The notes: a model not told the origin generated them from the letters alone. 63,658 bases of DNA from CAUZFZ01 sp963579025 (GCA_963579025.1 CAUZFZ010000044.1:1-63658); one strand, 5' to 3'. Positions 27,301 through 36,060 are shown, numbered from the stretch's first letter. A program made the numbers and translations.

Positions 27301-27590
27301 TCGTTCCGCAACAGGCCCTGACGATGGCCAACAGCCGTGTCGCGCTCGACGCGGCGCGCGTGCTGAGTGCCCGGCTGTCTCCGCAGGCCGCGGATGACGA
27401 CGCGTTTATTGACGCTTCCTTTGAATCCATCCTCGCGCGCCTGCCCAATGATGACGAACGTGAGGAATGTCACACGACACTGGGGCATCTGCGAAAAGCA
27501 CTGGCCGGTCGAGCGGACGCGGACAGTCGCGCCCGGTCGTCCCTGATTCACGCCCTGTTCAATCACAACGACTTCGCCATGATCCGCTGA
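24330..27590 (+). CDS. PSD1 protein: PSCyt1-DUF1549-LamG-like-DUF1553
   Basis: From ATG 24330 the protein has 1086 residues. A signal peptide (about 1-26) is followed by a planctomycete cytochrome c domain with CFACH at 43-47. DUF1549 comes next (VYLDLIGLPPTRAQLQ, YGERWGRHWMDVWRY, CCKCHDHKYDPL). A jelly-roll-like insert (about 470-650; SFDAEQPIEWESG) and a helical alanine-rich stretch follow, then DUF1553 (NPLTARVAVNHIWMRHFG, RRAVRMESQILRDS, QALTMANS). This is the common planctomycete PSD1 architecture, periplasmic and of unknown chemistry. It is normally followed directly by a DUF1501 gene; here the next gene is a convergent dehydrogenase and the only DUF1501 gene is at 41680-43140. The frame upstream of 24330 to 24144 looks non-coding. 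Confidence 0.9.
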   Translation: MTSHLGQSRLALALLLLAVVAQRSLADDDVYVSKIKPVLKARCFACHGALKQESGLRLDTAALILKGGEGGSVVRSGSPADSELITRISTDDMSLRMPPEGHALTREEIAAITAWIRDGAKAPPQEAPEEDPRDHWAFRIPLRGELPAGSTSPGQNPIDAFINAAQAQHGLKPVGPVAKSLLLRRVYLDLIGLPPTRAQLQAFLKDESPAAWDRVVSDLLDSPHYGERWGRHWMDVWRYTDWFGLGKQLRYSQKHIWHWRDWIVESLNDDKGYDRMITEMLAADELAPTDPDTLRATGFLARNYFLFNRTTWLDNTIEHTSKAFLGLTTNCCKCHDHKYDPLSQVDYYSMRAFFEPHQVRLDSVPGQIDLEMDGLPRVFDAHPETPTYLHIRGNEKEPDKSRVITPAVPALLTFEQLPIKPVTLPAQAHRPALRPFVLNDHLALAQREIETARQKVTGLTKQLAESKGRPAPKESSGAGKLFLGDSFDAEQPIEWESGPGEWKYKSGHLVQTQVGATRRYFRTRDEHPQDFEVVVKFRTTGGDKWKSVGLAFDVAGANEKIVYLSAVNGGSKLQISYKTGAAQQYPDGGKQDRPVLLNEWYVLKLAIRGPLMNVSVDGKHALAFRLPVKRERGRFDLIAFDAAVEFDSIEIRSLPADALLVEAGKPAKSLTPAEIEPQLVAARASLAAAELKPAKLRAAFAADVAKLAMPPADNAGDLVGAAAKAARLHELATAQAAVAQAEVTLLTADEKTKAKASSGLAAAKKNVDAARKKVDAPGEAYTSLRASLKALEGPAESDAARRSPYPNSSTGRRTALARWITDRRNPLTARVAVNHIWMRHFGQPLVDPVTDFGRRTKAPPMQNLLDWLAVELVENGWNMKHLHRLIVTSEAYRLSTSTLQADAATREADPQNQYYWRRRAVRMESQILRDSVLHLAGKLDLKLGGPTIGAGNATANRRSIYFAHSRDDKNSFLSMFDDADIIRCYRRQESIVPQQALTMANSRVALDAARVLSARLSPQAADDDAFIDASFESILARLPNDDEREECHTTLGHLRKALAGRADADSRARSSLIHALFNHNDFAMIR

Positions 27591-27610
27591 CGGTTCGGAA
27601 CGATCGGACA

Positions 27611-27685
27611 ATACAAGCCCGAAGCGCAAGCGAGTGAATCCCGTGCCTTTTGCTGGTTCACTCGCTTGCGCTTCGGGCTTGTATT
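27611..27685. terminator. palindrome between convergent genes (ACAAGCCCGAAGCGC family)
   Basis: Arms at about 27611-27638 and 27657-27685 are near-perfect reverse complements (AATACAAGCCCGAAGCGC and onward to GAGTGAA) around an 18-nt loop. The position between two gene ends suits a bidirectional terminator. The arms match the copy at 12651-12716, while the loop differs. Confidence 0.65.
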
Positions 27686-27709
27686 GATTGCCTCCAAAGT
27701 CCTTCACCG

Positions 27710-28669
27710 TCATGGACGAGCCTGTCCAAAGGGGCTTCCCGCTTCACCACCGGACAGGACCGCGGTCACATCGCGGCAGACCGTTGCCACAACACGCTCC
27801 TGAGCCTCGTGCGTGAACGCGCCGATGTGTGGCGTCAGGATGACGTTGTCCATTTGAGACAGAGGACCGGTTGCGGGCGGCTCTGTTTGGCGCACGTCGA
27901 GTGCCGCACCTGCGATTCGGTTGTCGGTCAGGGCTCGGATCAGCCCAGGTTCATCGACCACTTCGCCGCGCGACGTGTTCAGAAAGAAAGCGGTCGGCTT
28001 CATCGATGCGAACCGTTCGTAAGTAAACAGGTCGCGTGTCTGATCCGTCAGCGGAACGTGTGTCGTCACGAAATCAGCTTCCGCCAGCAGCGCGTCCAGC
28101 GAAACCATGCGCGCTCCTGATTCCCGCACAAAGTCCGCAGTGGGATCAATGAAGTCATCGTGTGCGATGATCGACATCCCGAACGCACCCGCGCGCTGGG
28201 CGACCAGTCGGCCGATCCGACCGAGGCCGACAATGCCAAGTGTCCGGCCCGACAGTTCACCGCCCGTGAATCCGACGCGGTCCCAGCCGCCACTGCGGGT
28301 GTCCTGCCAGGCCGCTGGAATCCGGCGGACGAGTGACAGCATCAGACCCAGCACCAGTTCCGCGACCGAATTGGAATTGTCGTGCGGCGTGTAACTTACG
28401 ACGACACCCGCCCTTGTCGCCGCGTCGGTATCGACGTTGTCGAGTCCCGCGCCCGCCCGCGCAATAATCCTGAGCCTGGGAGCCGCTTCAATGAGACTCG
28501 CGGTCAGTTGGGTCTGATTCCGCACAATCAGTGCCCGAGCTTCGCCGAGCGCAGCGGCCAGTCGATCCCGGCTCTGCCACAGATCCGGCTCGAACGCCAC
28601 ATCGTGCGATTCACGCAGCCGTGACATAGCATCGCCGGCAATGTTCTCAGATACGACGATGTCGCTCAC
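27710..28669 (-). CDS. D-2-hydroxyacid dehydrogenase, NAD-dependent
   Basis: A 319-residue enzyme of the phosphoglycerate dehydrogenase type. The NAD fold carries GLGRIG (about 149-154). The catalytic residues are Arg in NTSRGEVVDE, Glu in LDVRQTEPP and His in LTPHIGAFT. There is no C-terminal ACT domain, so it is the short form. It reduces or oxidises a 2-hydroxy/2-keto acid in the cytoplasm; the exact substrate (phosphoglycerate or another) cannot be read from sequence. Its ATG overlaps the stop of the HEAT-repeat gene by 4 bp, so the two are coupled. Confidence 0.9.
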   Translation of the reverse strand: MSDIVVSENIAGDAMSRLRESHDVAFEPDLWQSRDRLAAALGEARALIVRNQTQLTASLIEAAPRLRIIARAGAGLDNVDTDAATRAGVVVSYTPHDNSNSVAELVLGLMLSLVRRIPAAWQDTRSGGWDRVGFTGGELSGRTLGIVGLGRIGRLVAQRAGAFGMSIIAHDDFIDPTADFVRESGARMVSLDALLAEADFVTTHVPLTDQTRDLFTYERFASMKPTAFFLNTSRGEVVDEPGLIRALTDNRIAGAALDVRQTEPPATGPLSQMDNVILTPHIGAFTHEAQERVVATVCRDVTAVLSGGEAGSPFGQARP

Positions 28670-29883
28670 TTGGACCTCCTCGCGCGTTCCCGCAGAACGT
28701 AGCCGGCCTCGCGCGAGCCGTCACGCGTGCGGTCGGCGGCGCGTATTTGCAGTTGCATCATTGCTTGTGCCGGCAGCGGGTCGATTTCGATCAGCAGCAG
28801 ACTGGCCTGTCGGCGGACCTGACGTTCTGGTGAGGACAACTCCTGAATCAACCGTCCGGCGACCAGCTTCGGATCGCCACGAATCCGCCATACAGCTTTC
28901 AGTGATTCGACTCGCACTCGGGGGTCCACGACTCGGAACGCACGTTGCAATGATTCGACGGCCGAACCGGCGCGCGGGCCGATGGTCTGAAGTGACCGCG
29001 CCGCGCGCCACTGAAGTTCAGCATCCCCCGAGCCCATGATGTCGATCAGCATGGAAACAGCGGCCGGGCCGATTTTCCCCATGGCTGCAGCTGCGGCGTC
29101 TCGGACAGCCGGAGTCTCGTCCAGCACGAGGCGTTCCAGCAGCGGGTCCAGTGACAGCTCGGCCCGCGGCCCGATCTGACCGATCGCCTGACACGCCTTG
29201 CGTCGGACATCGGCATTCCCGTCCGCGGTCATCCGCGTCAGGGCCGGCAGTGCGACGATGGCCTGTGGGCCGGTCAATGCGACAGCGTCGACCATCACCT
29301 GCCGGAGTAGCGCTTCGCTGTTCGTGTGCTCGGACTGAGGCCGGAGCAGCTCGATCGAGAGCGCCTGCAGTGCCGCCGCCGTGCCGATTTGTCCCAGCAC
29401 ATCCGCGATCAGAATCCGGTCGTCCTGTGATCGAGATCGGTCCGACACCCCACGGCTCAATTGCGGGACAGCGTCGGCCGCCAGTTCGCCAAACAGGCCA
29501 AGGCTCTTCAGCGCCCATGAACGTGTCGCATCCGCCGGTGTTTCCGGGTCGCGCAGCAATCGAATCAACATGGGGACCGCCGCGACCGCAGGTTTGCCAA
29601 TCCGACCCAGAAGCATTCCCGCCTGCTGCCGCAGGACCTTCGGAGCCGTTTCATCCCTGATCAAACCGATCAGCTGCGGGATTCGATCAATCGCCTGGGG
29701 ACTCTTGGGATCAAGTCCCCGCAGCAGACGTTCGGCTTCCGCATCGGCAACCGCACGGGGTAATCGATGTGAGTCGGGCGCATGATCCTGTGAGTCGGCC
29801 ACATGCGTCGGCACTACAGCCAGCATCGTCGCGATCACCGCCACCAGTCTTCGCAATGACTTTAATCGCGTGGACGCGCTCAC
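28666..29883 (-). CDS. secreted HEAT-repeat protein
   Basis: A protein of about 405 residues with a basic, hydrophobic signal segment (about 3-30) and then roughly eight HEAT-type helical repeats, such as AVAAVPMLIRLLRDP, VRRKACQAIGQIGP, VRDAAAAAMGKIGP and LQWRAARSLQTIGP. Such repeats usually form a protein-binding scaffold. The start is taken as GTG 29883, since GAGG lies 6 nt upstream; a TTG at 29889 abuts the same GAGG. It is translationally coupled to the dehydrogenase downstream, but no functional link is evident. Confidence 0.8.
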   Translation of the reverse strand: MSASTRLKSLRRLVAVIATMLAVVPTHVADSQDHAPDSHRLPRAVADAEAERLLRGLDPKSPQAIDRIPQLIGLIRDETAPKVLRQQAGMLLGRIGKPAVAAVPMLIRLLRDPETPADATRSWALKSLGLFGELAADAVPQLSRGVSDRSRSQDDRILIADVLGQIGTAAALQALSIELLRPQSEHTNSEALLRQVMVDAVALTGPQAIVALPALTRMTADGNADVRRKACQAIGQIGPRAELSLDPLLERLVLDETPAVRDAAAAAMGKIGPAAVSMLIDIMGSGDAELQWRAARSLQTIGPRAGSAVESLQRAFRVVDPRVRVESLKAVWRIRGDPKLVAGRLIQELSSPERQVRRQASLLLIEIDPLPAQAMMQLQIRAADRTRDGSREAGYVLRERARRSK

Positions 29884-29958
29884 GGACAACCTCGACCAAC
29901 CTGCCGGATTCAGCGGCCCGGTGTCCCTCTCCTGTGCGAGGAAAGGGGAACGAGCGAT

Positions 29959-30279
29959 CTAATTTACATACGAATCGAACACGCGGACGCGCTTCCAGCT
30001 TTCTTTGTTCTCGGCGATAAACGCCAGGTGCCGTTCGTGCTGCTGATAAACGTCGTGAGCGGCCCGGTTCTCGAAGACAACATGCAGGGCCACGCTGAAG
30101 TCGTGATCGTTCACCGGTCGGGACAGGTCCGGCACCAGTGTGCCAACAGAGAAATAGACCGTACCGTCGTGTCCGGTGAGATATTTCTGTGCCGACTCGA
30201 CCAGTCCCTGACGGGCTTCGGCCGAGTCGTCGTTCAGATCGAAGAAGACAATGTGAGCAAGCTGGCTGTCCGCTGACAT
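29959..30279 (-). CDS. Dabb (stress-responsive A/B barrel) domain protein
   Basis: A 106-residue single-domain protein. HIVFFDLNDDS at the start, YFSVGTL and FSVALHVVFENRAAHDVYQQHERHLAFI match the dimeric alpha/beta-barrel Dabb family (ferredoxin-like fold). The His-rich HERHL stretch is typical. Members have varied or unknown roles, some in cofactor or polyketide chemistry. It lies about 70 bp upstream of the HEAT gene on the same strand and may head that operon. Confidence 0.82.
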   Translation of the reverse strand: MSADSQLAHIVFFDLNDDSAEARQGLVESAQKYLTGHDGTVYFSVGTLVPDLSRPVNDHDFSVALHVVFENRAAHDVYQQHERHLAFIAENKESWKRVRVFDSYVN

Positions 30280-30906
30280 GTTGGTTTCCCGAGGAATTGT
30301 GTCTGAGGTGAACTGTCGGCAGTCCCTATCGTCGGTTTCTGAGCCTGAATCAGCAAGCAGCCGCCAGTGTCGCTTCTCGCGACGCGATGTTGCAGTGGCG
30401 GTAGAGGCCGCTGAATTGATAGCGTCGAACGAATTGCATTCGTTCTTGATCGCTCTCCGGGAACCGGACTGCGTTCATTTGTGGGACTTTCAACGTCTAC
30501 TCGGAACACAGGCACGTCTACGAGTCGGCAAGGTTGCGTCTCGAATATCCAACGACGTTTCCAGCCAGAAACCAGCCACCCTCGGTCTATCTGGAGAGTC
30601 ACCGGGACCGGTGGAAAAACTCGGGCGACAGTCATATTGAAACTGACTGGCGCCCCACACTGGCACCAGGTTGAGGAATCTACCCGGGAAACGGGGCAAA
30701 CACGGACGGCAACCCGAAGTGTTTGTTTTGATGTTGCGCGTTCAAAGCCCGGGGGCTGGCATTTCCCCCGCCGGGGCTCTCGCTGCACCGCCCCGAGTTC
30801 ACCTCGGGGGTTCTCGCGTTTCTGCACTACGGGCGGTGTTTTCGTGCGGTAGTGCAAAGACGCGGGAACCCCCGGCGAAATGCCGGGGACGAAAGTTCGC
30901 GGCGGT
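30280..30906. repeat. 627-bp gap with a composite palindromic repeat
   Basis: No credible gene is seen. At about 30750-30895 there is a repeat in which GCATTTCCCCCGCCGGGG and GTTCTCGCGTTTCTGCACTAC pair with GTAGTGCAAAGACGCGGGAACC and CCCCGGCGAAATGCCGGGG. These are interleaved arms rather than one simple hairpin. It lies directly after the stop of the histidine kinase gene at 30907. The rest (30280-30740) shows nothing I can identify. Confidence 0.5.
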
Positions 30907-32475
30907 CTACGAACTTGCCAGCACGCGCTGAAGTTCGCGCGTTGTTTCTTCAAGGTTGTGCTGGCGTTCCTGCACTCTGGGCAACCTGAGGATGAATGTG
31001 CTGCCCATCCCGGGACCCTGGCTGTGGGCATCCATCGTGCCGCCGTGGTCACGCGCGATGCGGTCGCTGATGGACAGGCCGAGTCCAGTCCCCTCGCCGG
31101 TCGGCTTGGTTGTGTGGAACGGTTCGAACAGGTGTTCGATGTCGTCCGCTTCCAGGCCGCAGCCGTCGTCCGTGAAGTGCAGCTCGATCCAGTCCACATG
31201 TTCGATCAACTGGATCTCGACGTGTCCGTCCGGTCCGCTCGCGTCCAGGGCGTTCGCGACGAGGTTCAGCGCGACCTGCTTGATCTCGGGGCCACTGATC
31301 TCGGCTTCGCATGACGACTCGTGATCAAACTCGATGCGACGTTCGCGGTACTTCTTCATGTGAGTGATCAATGTGACGACTTCGCGAACGATGGGGCACA
31401 CATCCTGCCGGGTCTTCGCCGAGTCCTGACTGCGTGCGAAATCGAGCAGCCGCTTGGTGATGTCCTGGCAGCGTTCGGATTCGGACTGGATCATCGACAC
31501 ATACTGCTGCACGACCGCGGACTCGTCGTCCGGAGCGTCACTCATTAACTCGGCCAGACGCGATTCCAGCGACTCGCCAGCCCACTGAATCGCCGACAGG
31601 GGATTGTTGATCTCGTGCGCGACGCCAGCTGCCAGGAATCCGACACTGGCAAGACGTTCGGAACGCACCAGTTGGCGGCTGCGTTCCTGAACCTGGCGAT
31701 CCAGGTCCGCTGTGATCTCCTGAAAACGCTCCGTCATCAGGTTGAATGACTCGGCGAGTTCACCCATTTCATCCTGCGAGTTGATTGAAACGCGGTAGTC
31801 GAAATCGCCCTGGGCAACGCGGCGGGCTCCCTGATGCAACGAGGAGATCGGCTGAAACACCTGCCGGTGTCCAAACCTCACAAGTCCGATCAGCAGCACC
31901 ACGACAACACTGGCACAGACCGAAACCAGCACGAGCCCCTGCCGGTAATCGCGTCGCGCCGCACGCAGCGTGTCGCGGAGCCCGTCAGGTAATTCGGGCA
32001 GTTCGACGGCGGCTTTGCCCAGTTGATCCAGGCGGCCGGCCAGCACGGCCATGGGCGGATGGCCGGCCGGATCGTGCAGCGACTGCTCGAGGGTCGCCAG
32101 TCCCTCGCTGATCTGGCCAATCACCTGAGGCGCGATGGACTGATTGTAGCGCAACCCCGGCGGCAGCTCATTCAGTCTCGTGCGGTACTCTGCGCACAGA
32201 TTCTGCGCCGTATCCAGCCGAGCCTGCAGGACATCCTGGTCAAAGGGAGTCTCCAACGGCCCATTACGCAGGGGCACACTCCACCGCAGAACTGCAACAG
32301 CACGAGCGACATCGGCGGCCGAAACAACGGATCGGTCGTCAACGGCCGGATCATTGACGAGGTTCCGATACGAAGCCAGTCCCCACAGCCCGCTGAGCGA
32401 CATCACGGTCAGCATGACCAGAACCAGAGCCAGTCCAAAAACCAGCTTGCGTCGAATCGATCGAGTCAGAAACAC
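30907..32475 (-). CDS. membrane histidine kinase, HAMP-HisKA-HATPase
   Basis: A 522-residue kinase. An N-terminal helix (about 10-34), a helical periplasmic sensor region (about 35-180) and a second helix (about 182-203) lead to a HAMP domain (VFQPISSLHQGARRVAQGDF). The H box is GVAHEINNPLSAI (NtrB-like HEINNPL), followed by an HATPase (NLVANALDAS, DDGCGLEADDI, GTGLGLSIS). It senses an outside signal through a four-helix-type sensor and autophosphorylates. Kinases of this type are often followed by an NtrC-like regulator, but none is adjacent, so it is an orphan in this window. Confidence 0.88.
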   Translation of the reverse strand: MFLTRSIRRKLVFGLALVLVMLTVMSLSGLWGLASYRNLVNDPAVDDRSVVSAADVARAVAVLRWSVPLRNGPLETPFDQDVLQARLDTAQNLCAEYRTRLNELPPGLRYNQSIAPQVIGQISEGLATLEQSLHDPAGHPPMAVLAGRLDQLGKAAVELPELPDGLRDTLRAARRDYRQGLVLVSVCASVVVVLLIGLVRFGHRQVFQPISSLHQGARRVAQGDFDYRVSINSQDEMGELAESFNLMTERFQEITADLDRQVQERSRQLVRSERLASVGFLAAGVAHEINNPLSAIQWAGESLESRLAELMSDAPDDESAVVQQYVSMIQSESERCQDITKRLLDFARSQDSAKTRQDVCPIVREVVTLITHMKKYRERRIEFDHESSCEAEISGPEIKQVALNLVANALDASGPDGHVEIQLIEHVDWIELHFTDDGCGLEADDIEHLFEPFHTTKPTGEGTGLGLSISDRIARDHGGTMDAHSQGPGMGSTFILRLPRVQERQHNLEETTRELQRVLASS

Positions 32476-32570
32476 GGCCGTCCCTCCATGAACGCTGAGC
32501 CGGCAGAAGTCTAGCGCGTACGCCCGGTTTGTCGTAACCGCGGATTGGTCACCGGGTGGCAGAACAGAGC

Positions 32571-34154
32571 TCAGTTGCCATCTTCATCCACAGACGTCTC
32601 GACCGTCCCTCTTCCGACGATCTTGTCATCCTGGTAAATCATGGCGTTCTTCGGGTACGCCTTGCAGAGTCGCTTGATGCCTTCTTCGGTAATCGTGTCT
32701 GGCCCGAGGTTGAGATGCCGCAGCCGGCGGAATCGACTGAGAGTCTTAACCGACGCATCCGTAATGCGGACGCCGCGCAATCCCAGGGTTTCCAGTTTGG
32801 TCATGTTCTTAATGTGTGCGATGCCGGCATCGGTCACCGATGTTCCTTCTATCTGCAGACCCTTCAGCGAGGTCAGTCGCGACACGTGTTCGAGTCCAGC
32901 ATCGGTGATCTTTGTGTGAGAGACTGTTAGTGACGTGAGCTTCTTCAGACTGGCTACGTGTGCGAGAGCATCGTCCGTGATTTTTCTGCAGCTCATCAGA
33001 TTCAACCCTGCAAGCTGATGCAGGTTGCGAACCCCCTCCACCGTGTCATTCGTCACGTTCGAATTGCTGAGATTCAGCGTAACGAGGTTCTCTGCACCCG
33101 AGAGCAATTTCAGTCCAGCTGCCGTGAATACGCCCTGGCTAAGGTCTAGAGTCTTGAGTTTCGGGATGGTCGCGATGATGGCCAGTCCAGCGTCCGTCAC
33201 ACCCTGCAGCCCGGACAGCATTTCCAGGTTCTTATGTCCTCGCAATTGCTCGATGGCCGCGTCGGATACGTGAGCCGAACCGTTCTGAAACCCAAGAATG
33301 CGCAGATTCGGCAGAGACGTCAGATGCCGAAATCCGACGTCGGTCAAACGTCCGCCATAGAGCCGCAATTCTTCAAGCGTCGACTTCTGAGCTAACAACT
33401 CAGCGACGCGGTCATCAACGCGCGGCGATTGCAGATACACGTGCTGCAGACCGGGCAACGCCGCGAGAGCCTCGAACGACTCGGCGGTGGCACGCGAGTC
33501 AAGCATGACACGCAACGGCACGTATCGCCGCCGCGGTTCGTCCCGCCGGATGTAGCCAATCGAGACGCGGCCTCCAGAATTGTGAACGGCCACCATGGCT
33601 CGCACGAGTTCCGGTGATGGCCCGGTCCCGAAAATCGGTGAATTCAACACGCCGAGGAGCTGCCTGGGAATTTCAACGGATGGCGCCGCAGCCTGTGGTG
33701 GCTGTGCTCCAGGTCGCGGGATTCCCGATTTCCGCTGAGTAGCCCTTGGCCCCGGCTCTCCGCTGGAAAGGCGGTCGATTGCTGAACGACGGATGAATCT
33801 GACGATCACCAGCCCATCGCGCTTCAGCGTGAATTCCGGACCATTGATCGCAAGGCGGCTCCGACCCTCCTGGAACAGCAGCTCGAACGTTTGCGGGTGC
33901 AGCACAACCACGGTGTTTAACTGACGATCGGTGATCTCAACTCGACGACCTGCGTCCAACACCACCATCGAGACCTCGGGATCCGTAACCTCCACGGTCA
34001 CGCGACCACCATCAATACTCAAACGGACTGGTGGTTCCGTGCTGACGACCGGCGCGCGAGATATTGGCTTTCTGCCTGGCTGTCCGAACGACGGCAACGG
34101 GGCAACCAGCACGAATGTCAGCATTGACGTAACGAATACGCGTCCAGACCTCAT
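32571..34154 (-). CDS. secreted leucine-rich-repeat protein
   Basis: From ATG 34154 the protein has 527 residues. A signal peptide (about 1-25, ending SFG) is followed by a proline-rich region with strand-like segments, then about ten leucine-rich repeats (for example LPNLRILGFQNGS, LKTLDLSQGVF, LVTLNLSNSNV, LETLGLRGVRI). The DxGLxxI/L spacing resembles the cysteine-lacking bacterial LRR group common in planctomycetes. It probably binds other proteins outside the cytoplasm. GGGAG lies about 8 nt upstream of the chosen ATG; the frame extends to 34214. Confidence 0.82.
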   Translation of the reverse strand: MRSGRVFVTSMLTFVLVAPLPSFGQPGRKPISRAPVVSTEPPVRLSIDGGRVTVEVTDPEVSMVVLDAGRRVEITDRQLNTVVVLHPQTFELLFQEGRSRLAINGPEFTLKRDGLVIVRFIRRSAIDRLSSGEPGPRATQRKSGIPRPGAQPPQAAAPSVEIPRQLLGVLNSPIFGTGPSPELVRAMVAVHNSGGRVSIGYIRRDEPRRRYVPLRVMLDSRATAESFEALAALPGLQHVYLQSPRVDDRVAELLAQKSTLEELRLYGGRLTDVGFRHLTSLPNLRILGFQNGSAHVSDAAIEQLRGHKNLEMLSGLQGVTDAGLAIIATIPKLKTLDLSQGVFTAAGLKLLSGAENLVTLNLSNSNVTNDTVEGVRNLHQLAGLNLMSCRKITDDALAHVASLKKLTSLTVSHTKITDAGLEHVSRLTSLKGLQIEGTSVTDAGIAHIKNMTKLETLGLRGVRITDASVKTLSRFRRLRHLNLGPDTITEEGIKRLCKAYPKNAMIYQDDKIVGRGTVETSVDEDGN

Positions 34155-34342
34155 GATGGAATCTCCCGCCAGCAGTTCAGATTGATTCGAATACGAACGA
34201 TCAGCGTGGCACATCCAGGGACCCGGTACAATCGGATTCGGCTGGTCTTTCGCAAGTCGCGAGTATTCCGATCAACGTCGATAGCGGGCAATGCGCCGCG
34301 GACGCAGCTCGCTCGAATAGCTGAACTCCGGTGGCCTGCGGG

Positions 34343-35272
34343 CTACTGCACCAGGCCTTTGGTCAGCTCCATGAAGGCCGTCTCAAGGTTGACCTCTTCT
34401 TCACGGAACAGACTCAGTTTGAACCCGGCCTCGATCAGCACGGTCGGCAGGTCGCTGTAGTCTTCGACCTCGGCCGTGAGTGTCACTTCCAGCAGCTCGC
34501 TGGAGTCGATCGAAACACCTTCGACCAGGTCGTGCTGTTCAAGCAATCCTGCGGCGCGATCGGTGTCGGCACCAACGCGAATGTTGAGCAGAATCCGCCG
34601 CCGAGCCTTCCGCATGACTTCGTCCACATAGCCGTCGACGATCAACACGCCCTTCTCGATCATTCCGACGCGCGTACAGACATCGGCCAGTTCGGGCAGG
34701 ATGTGGCTCGACACGATGACGGTCTTGTTCAGCTCGCCCAGCCGCTTCAGCAGGTTTCGAATCTCGATGCGGGCGCGCGGATCGAGACCACTGGCAGGTT
34801 CGTCGAGCAGCAGGACCTGCGGGTCGTGCAACAGCACGCGGGCAAGCCCGATCCTCTGCGTCTGGCCGCGAGACAACTGGTTGACCATCGCGTCACGTTT
34901 GAACGCCATGTCGACCAGTTCCAGTTTTTCCTCGACGACCTGGCGGCGCTTGTGCGGAACCACGCGATAAGCCGCGGCGAAGAATTCCAGGTACTCGACG
35001 ACCGTCATGTCTTCGTACACGCCGAAGAAGTCCGGCATGAAACCGACCAGCCGTCGAATCTCCTGGGGGTTGGTGTAGATCGATTTGCCGCAGACGTACG
35101 CCTCGCCATAGTCGGGCTGCAACAGCGTCGCGAGCATGCGCATGGTCGTCGTCTTGCCCGAACCATTCGGGCCGATGAACCCGAAGACATCCCCTTCCTT
35201 CAGGTTCAAATCGATGTGGTTCACAGCGATCAATTCGCCATAACGCTTCGTAAGTTGCCGTGTTTCGATCAC
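34343..35272 (-). CDS. ABC-2-type transporter ATP-binding protein
   Basis: A 309-residue ATPase. Walker A is GPNGSGKTT (about 37-45), the signature is LSRGQTQRI, Walker B is VLLLDEPASGLDP, and the switch His is in SSHILPEL. The C-terminal extension (about 220-309) is of the ABC-2 exporter or gliding type. No permease gene follows: the next minus-strand gene is the LRR protein, and upstream there is a long non-coding region. The partner must be elsewhere, or the operon is broken. Confidence 0.9.
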   Translation of the reverse strand: MIETRQLTKRYGELIAVNHIDLNLKEGDVFGFIGPNGSGKTTTMRMLATLLQPDYGEAYVCGKSIYTNPQEIRRLVGFMPDFFGVYEDMTVVEYLEFFAAAYRVVPHKRRQVVEEKLELVDMAFKRDAMVNQLSRGQTQRIGLARVLLHDPQVLLLDEPASGLDPRARIEIRNLLKRLGELNKTVIVSSHILPELADVCTRVGMIEKGVLIVDGYVDEVMRKARRRILLNIRVGADTDRAAGLLEQHDLVEGVSIDSSELLEVTLTAEVEDYSDLPTVLIEAGFKLSLFREEEVNLETAFMELTKGLVQ

Positions 35273-36004
35273 TGCGGAACCGTTCTTCGGATTCGATGAC
35301 GTGTCAGAAATCAGTCGATTTGGAGTGTTTTGATTCGTACCGTGACTCTGCCCATTCGACTGCTCCGCATGGAAACGGGCTGCCGTTCACCATACGTCTC
35401 GGAGACGTCGTTGATGGGCCGAACCCAGCGTAGCGAACGCCCCGCCCCCCAGGAACGGAACACCGTCCACGATCGACTGTGTCCTGATTCGAAGAAGTCG
35501 GCGAGGCTCTTGTCGGACTACGCCCGAATCAGACTGTCGAACCCACATTCCGGTTCTCGCCATGAAGCCTGTTCGATCCTTCCTGGTCTGGTGAGTAAAA
35601 CACCTCCACCCGCACCATCCTGTTCGAAATACATGTATCAGCATGAAACAGCATTCGTGTGAGAGTGGGTGACTTAGGAAGTGCTTTCTGACCAATTCCG
35701 GGGAGGTGTTCCCTTCATTGGCGGAATCCCCGCACAGAATTGAGGGGAACGCCGCAGCTGTCGATAACTCATGGGTCGCGGGAAATCACTCACTTCCCGA
35801 GCAGAAACGGACCGAGGTTCGTCACTTGTGATGTTGGCCCCAGGCAGAAACGGTCTCAGGAACAGAGGCTTTTCGCGACAGGCAACGACCGGTTCCCGGG
35901 CGGATACGTCCGAGGTCCCTTCCAGGGGCTCCAGGTAGAAACGGTTCCAGGAATCGGAAGTTGCTTATTCTGGAGTCACGACTTCAATCGAGGCTCGCAT
36001 CAAA
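35273..36004 (+). ncRNA. candidate RNA region with three AGAAACGG repeats
   Basis: No credible coding frame is seen in this gap. Three copies of a G[C/T]AGAAACGG motif lie at 35801-35810, 35844-35853 and 35935-35944, each followed within about 8 nt by AGG. The region leads directly into a strong plus-strand terminator hairpin at 36005-36060, although no plus-strand gene precedes it. That combination suggests a non-coding transcript or a long leader of the RraA-family gene. It is not recognisable to me as tmRNA, RNase P, SRP or 6S RNA. The transcript start is unknown. Confidence 0.4.
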
Positions 36005-36060
36005 CGCTCGCAGTCGTCCGGTCACTCAACTGACCACTCGACTGCGGGCGTTTTCTCGTT
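36005..36060 (+). terminator. strong intrinsic terminator 118 nt upstream of the RraA gene
   Basis: Bases 36005-36016 (CGCTCGCAGTCG) pair over all 12 positions, with one G-U, with 36039-36050 (CGACTGCGGGCG). An inner 5-bp stem (GGTCA/TGACC) closes a 6-nt loop. TTTTCTCGTTTCT follows at once. No plus-strand gene lies upstream, so it should end a non-coding or leader transcript. Confidence 0.75.

Noticed and set aside
30234..31199. 321-codon minus-strand frame across the repeat region and the histidine kinase end
   Set aside because: It overlaps the kinase in another frame and the palindromic repeat at 30750-30895; composition is not protein-like.
35740..36033. 97-codon plus-strand frame in the RNA-like region
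   Set aside because: It ends inside the terminator hairpin loop and lacks protein-like composition.
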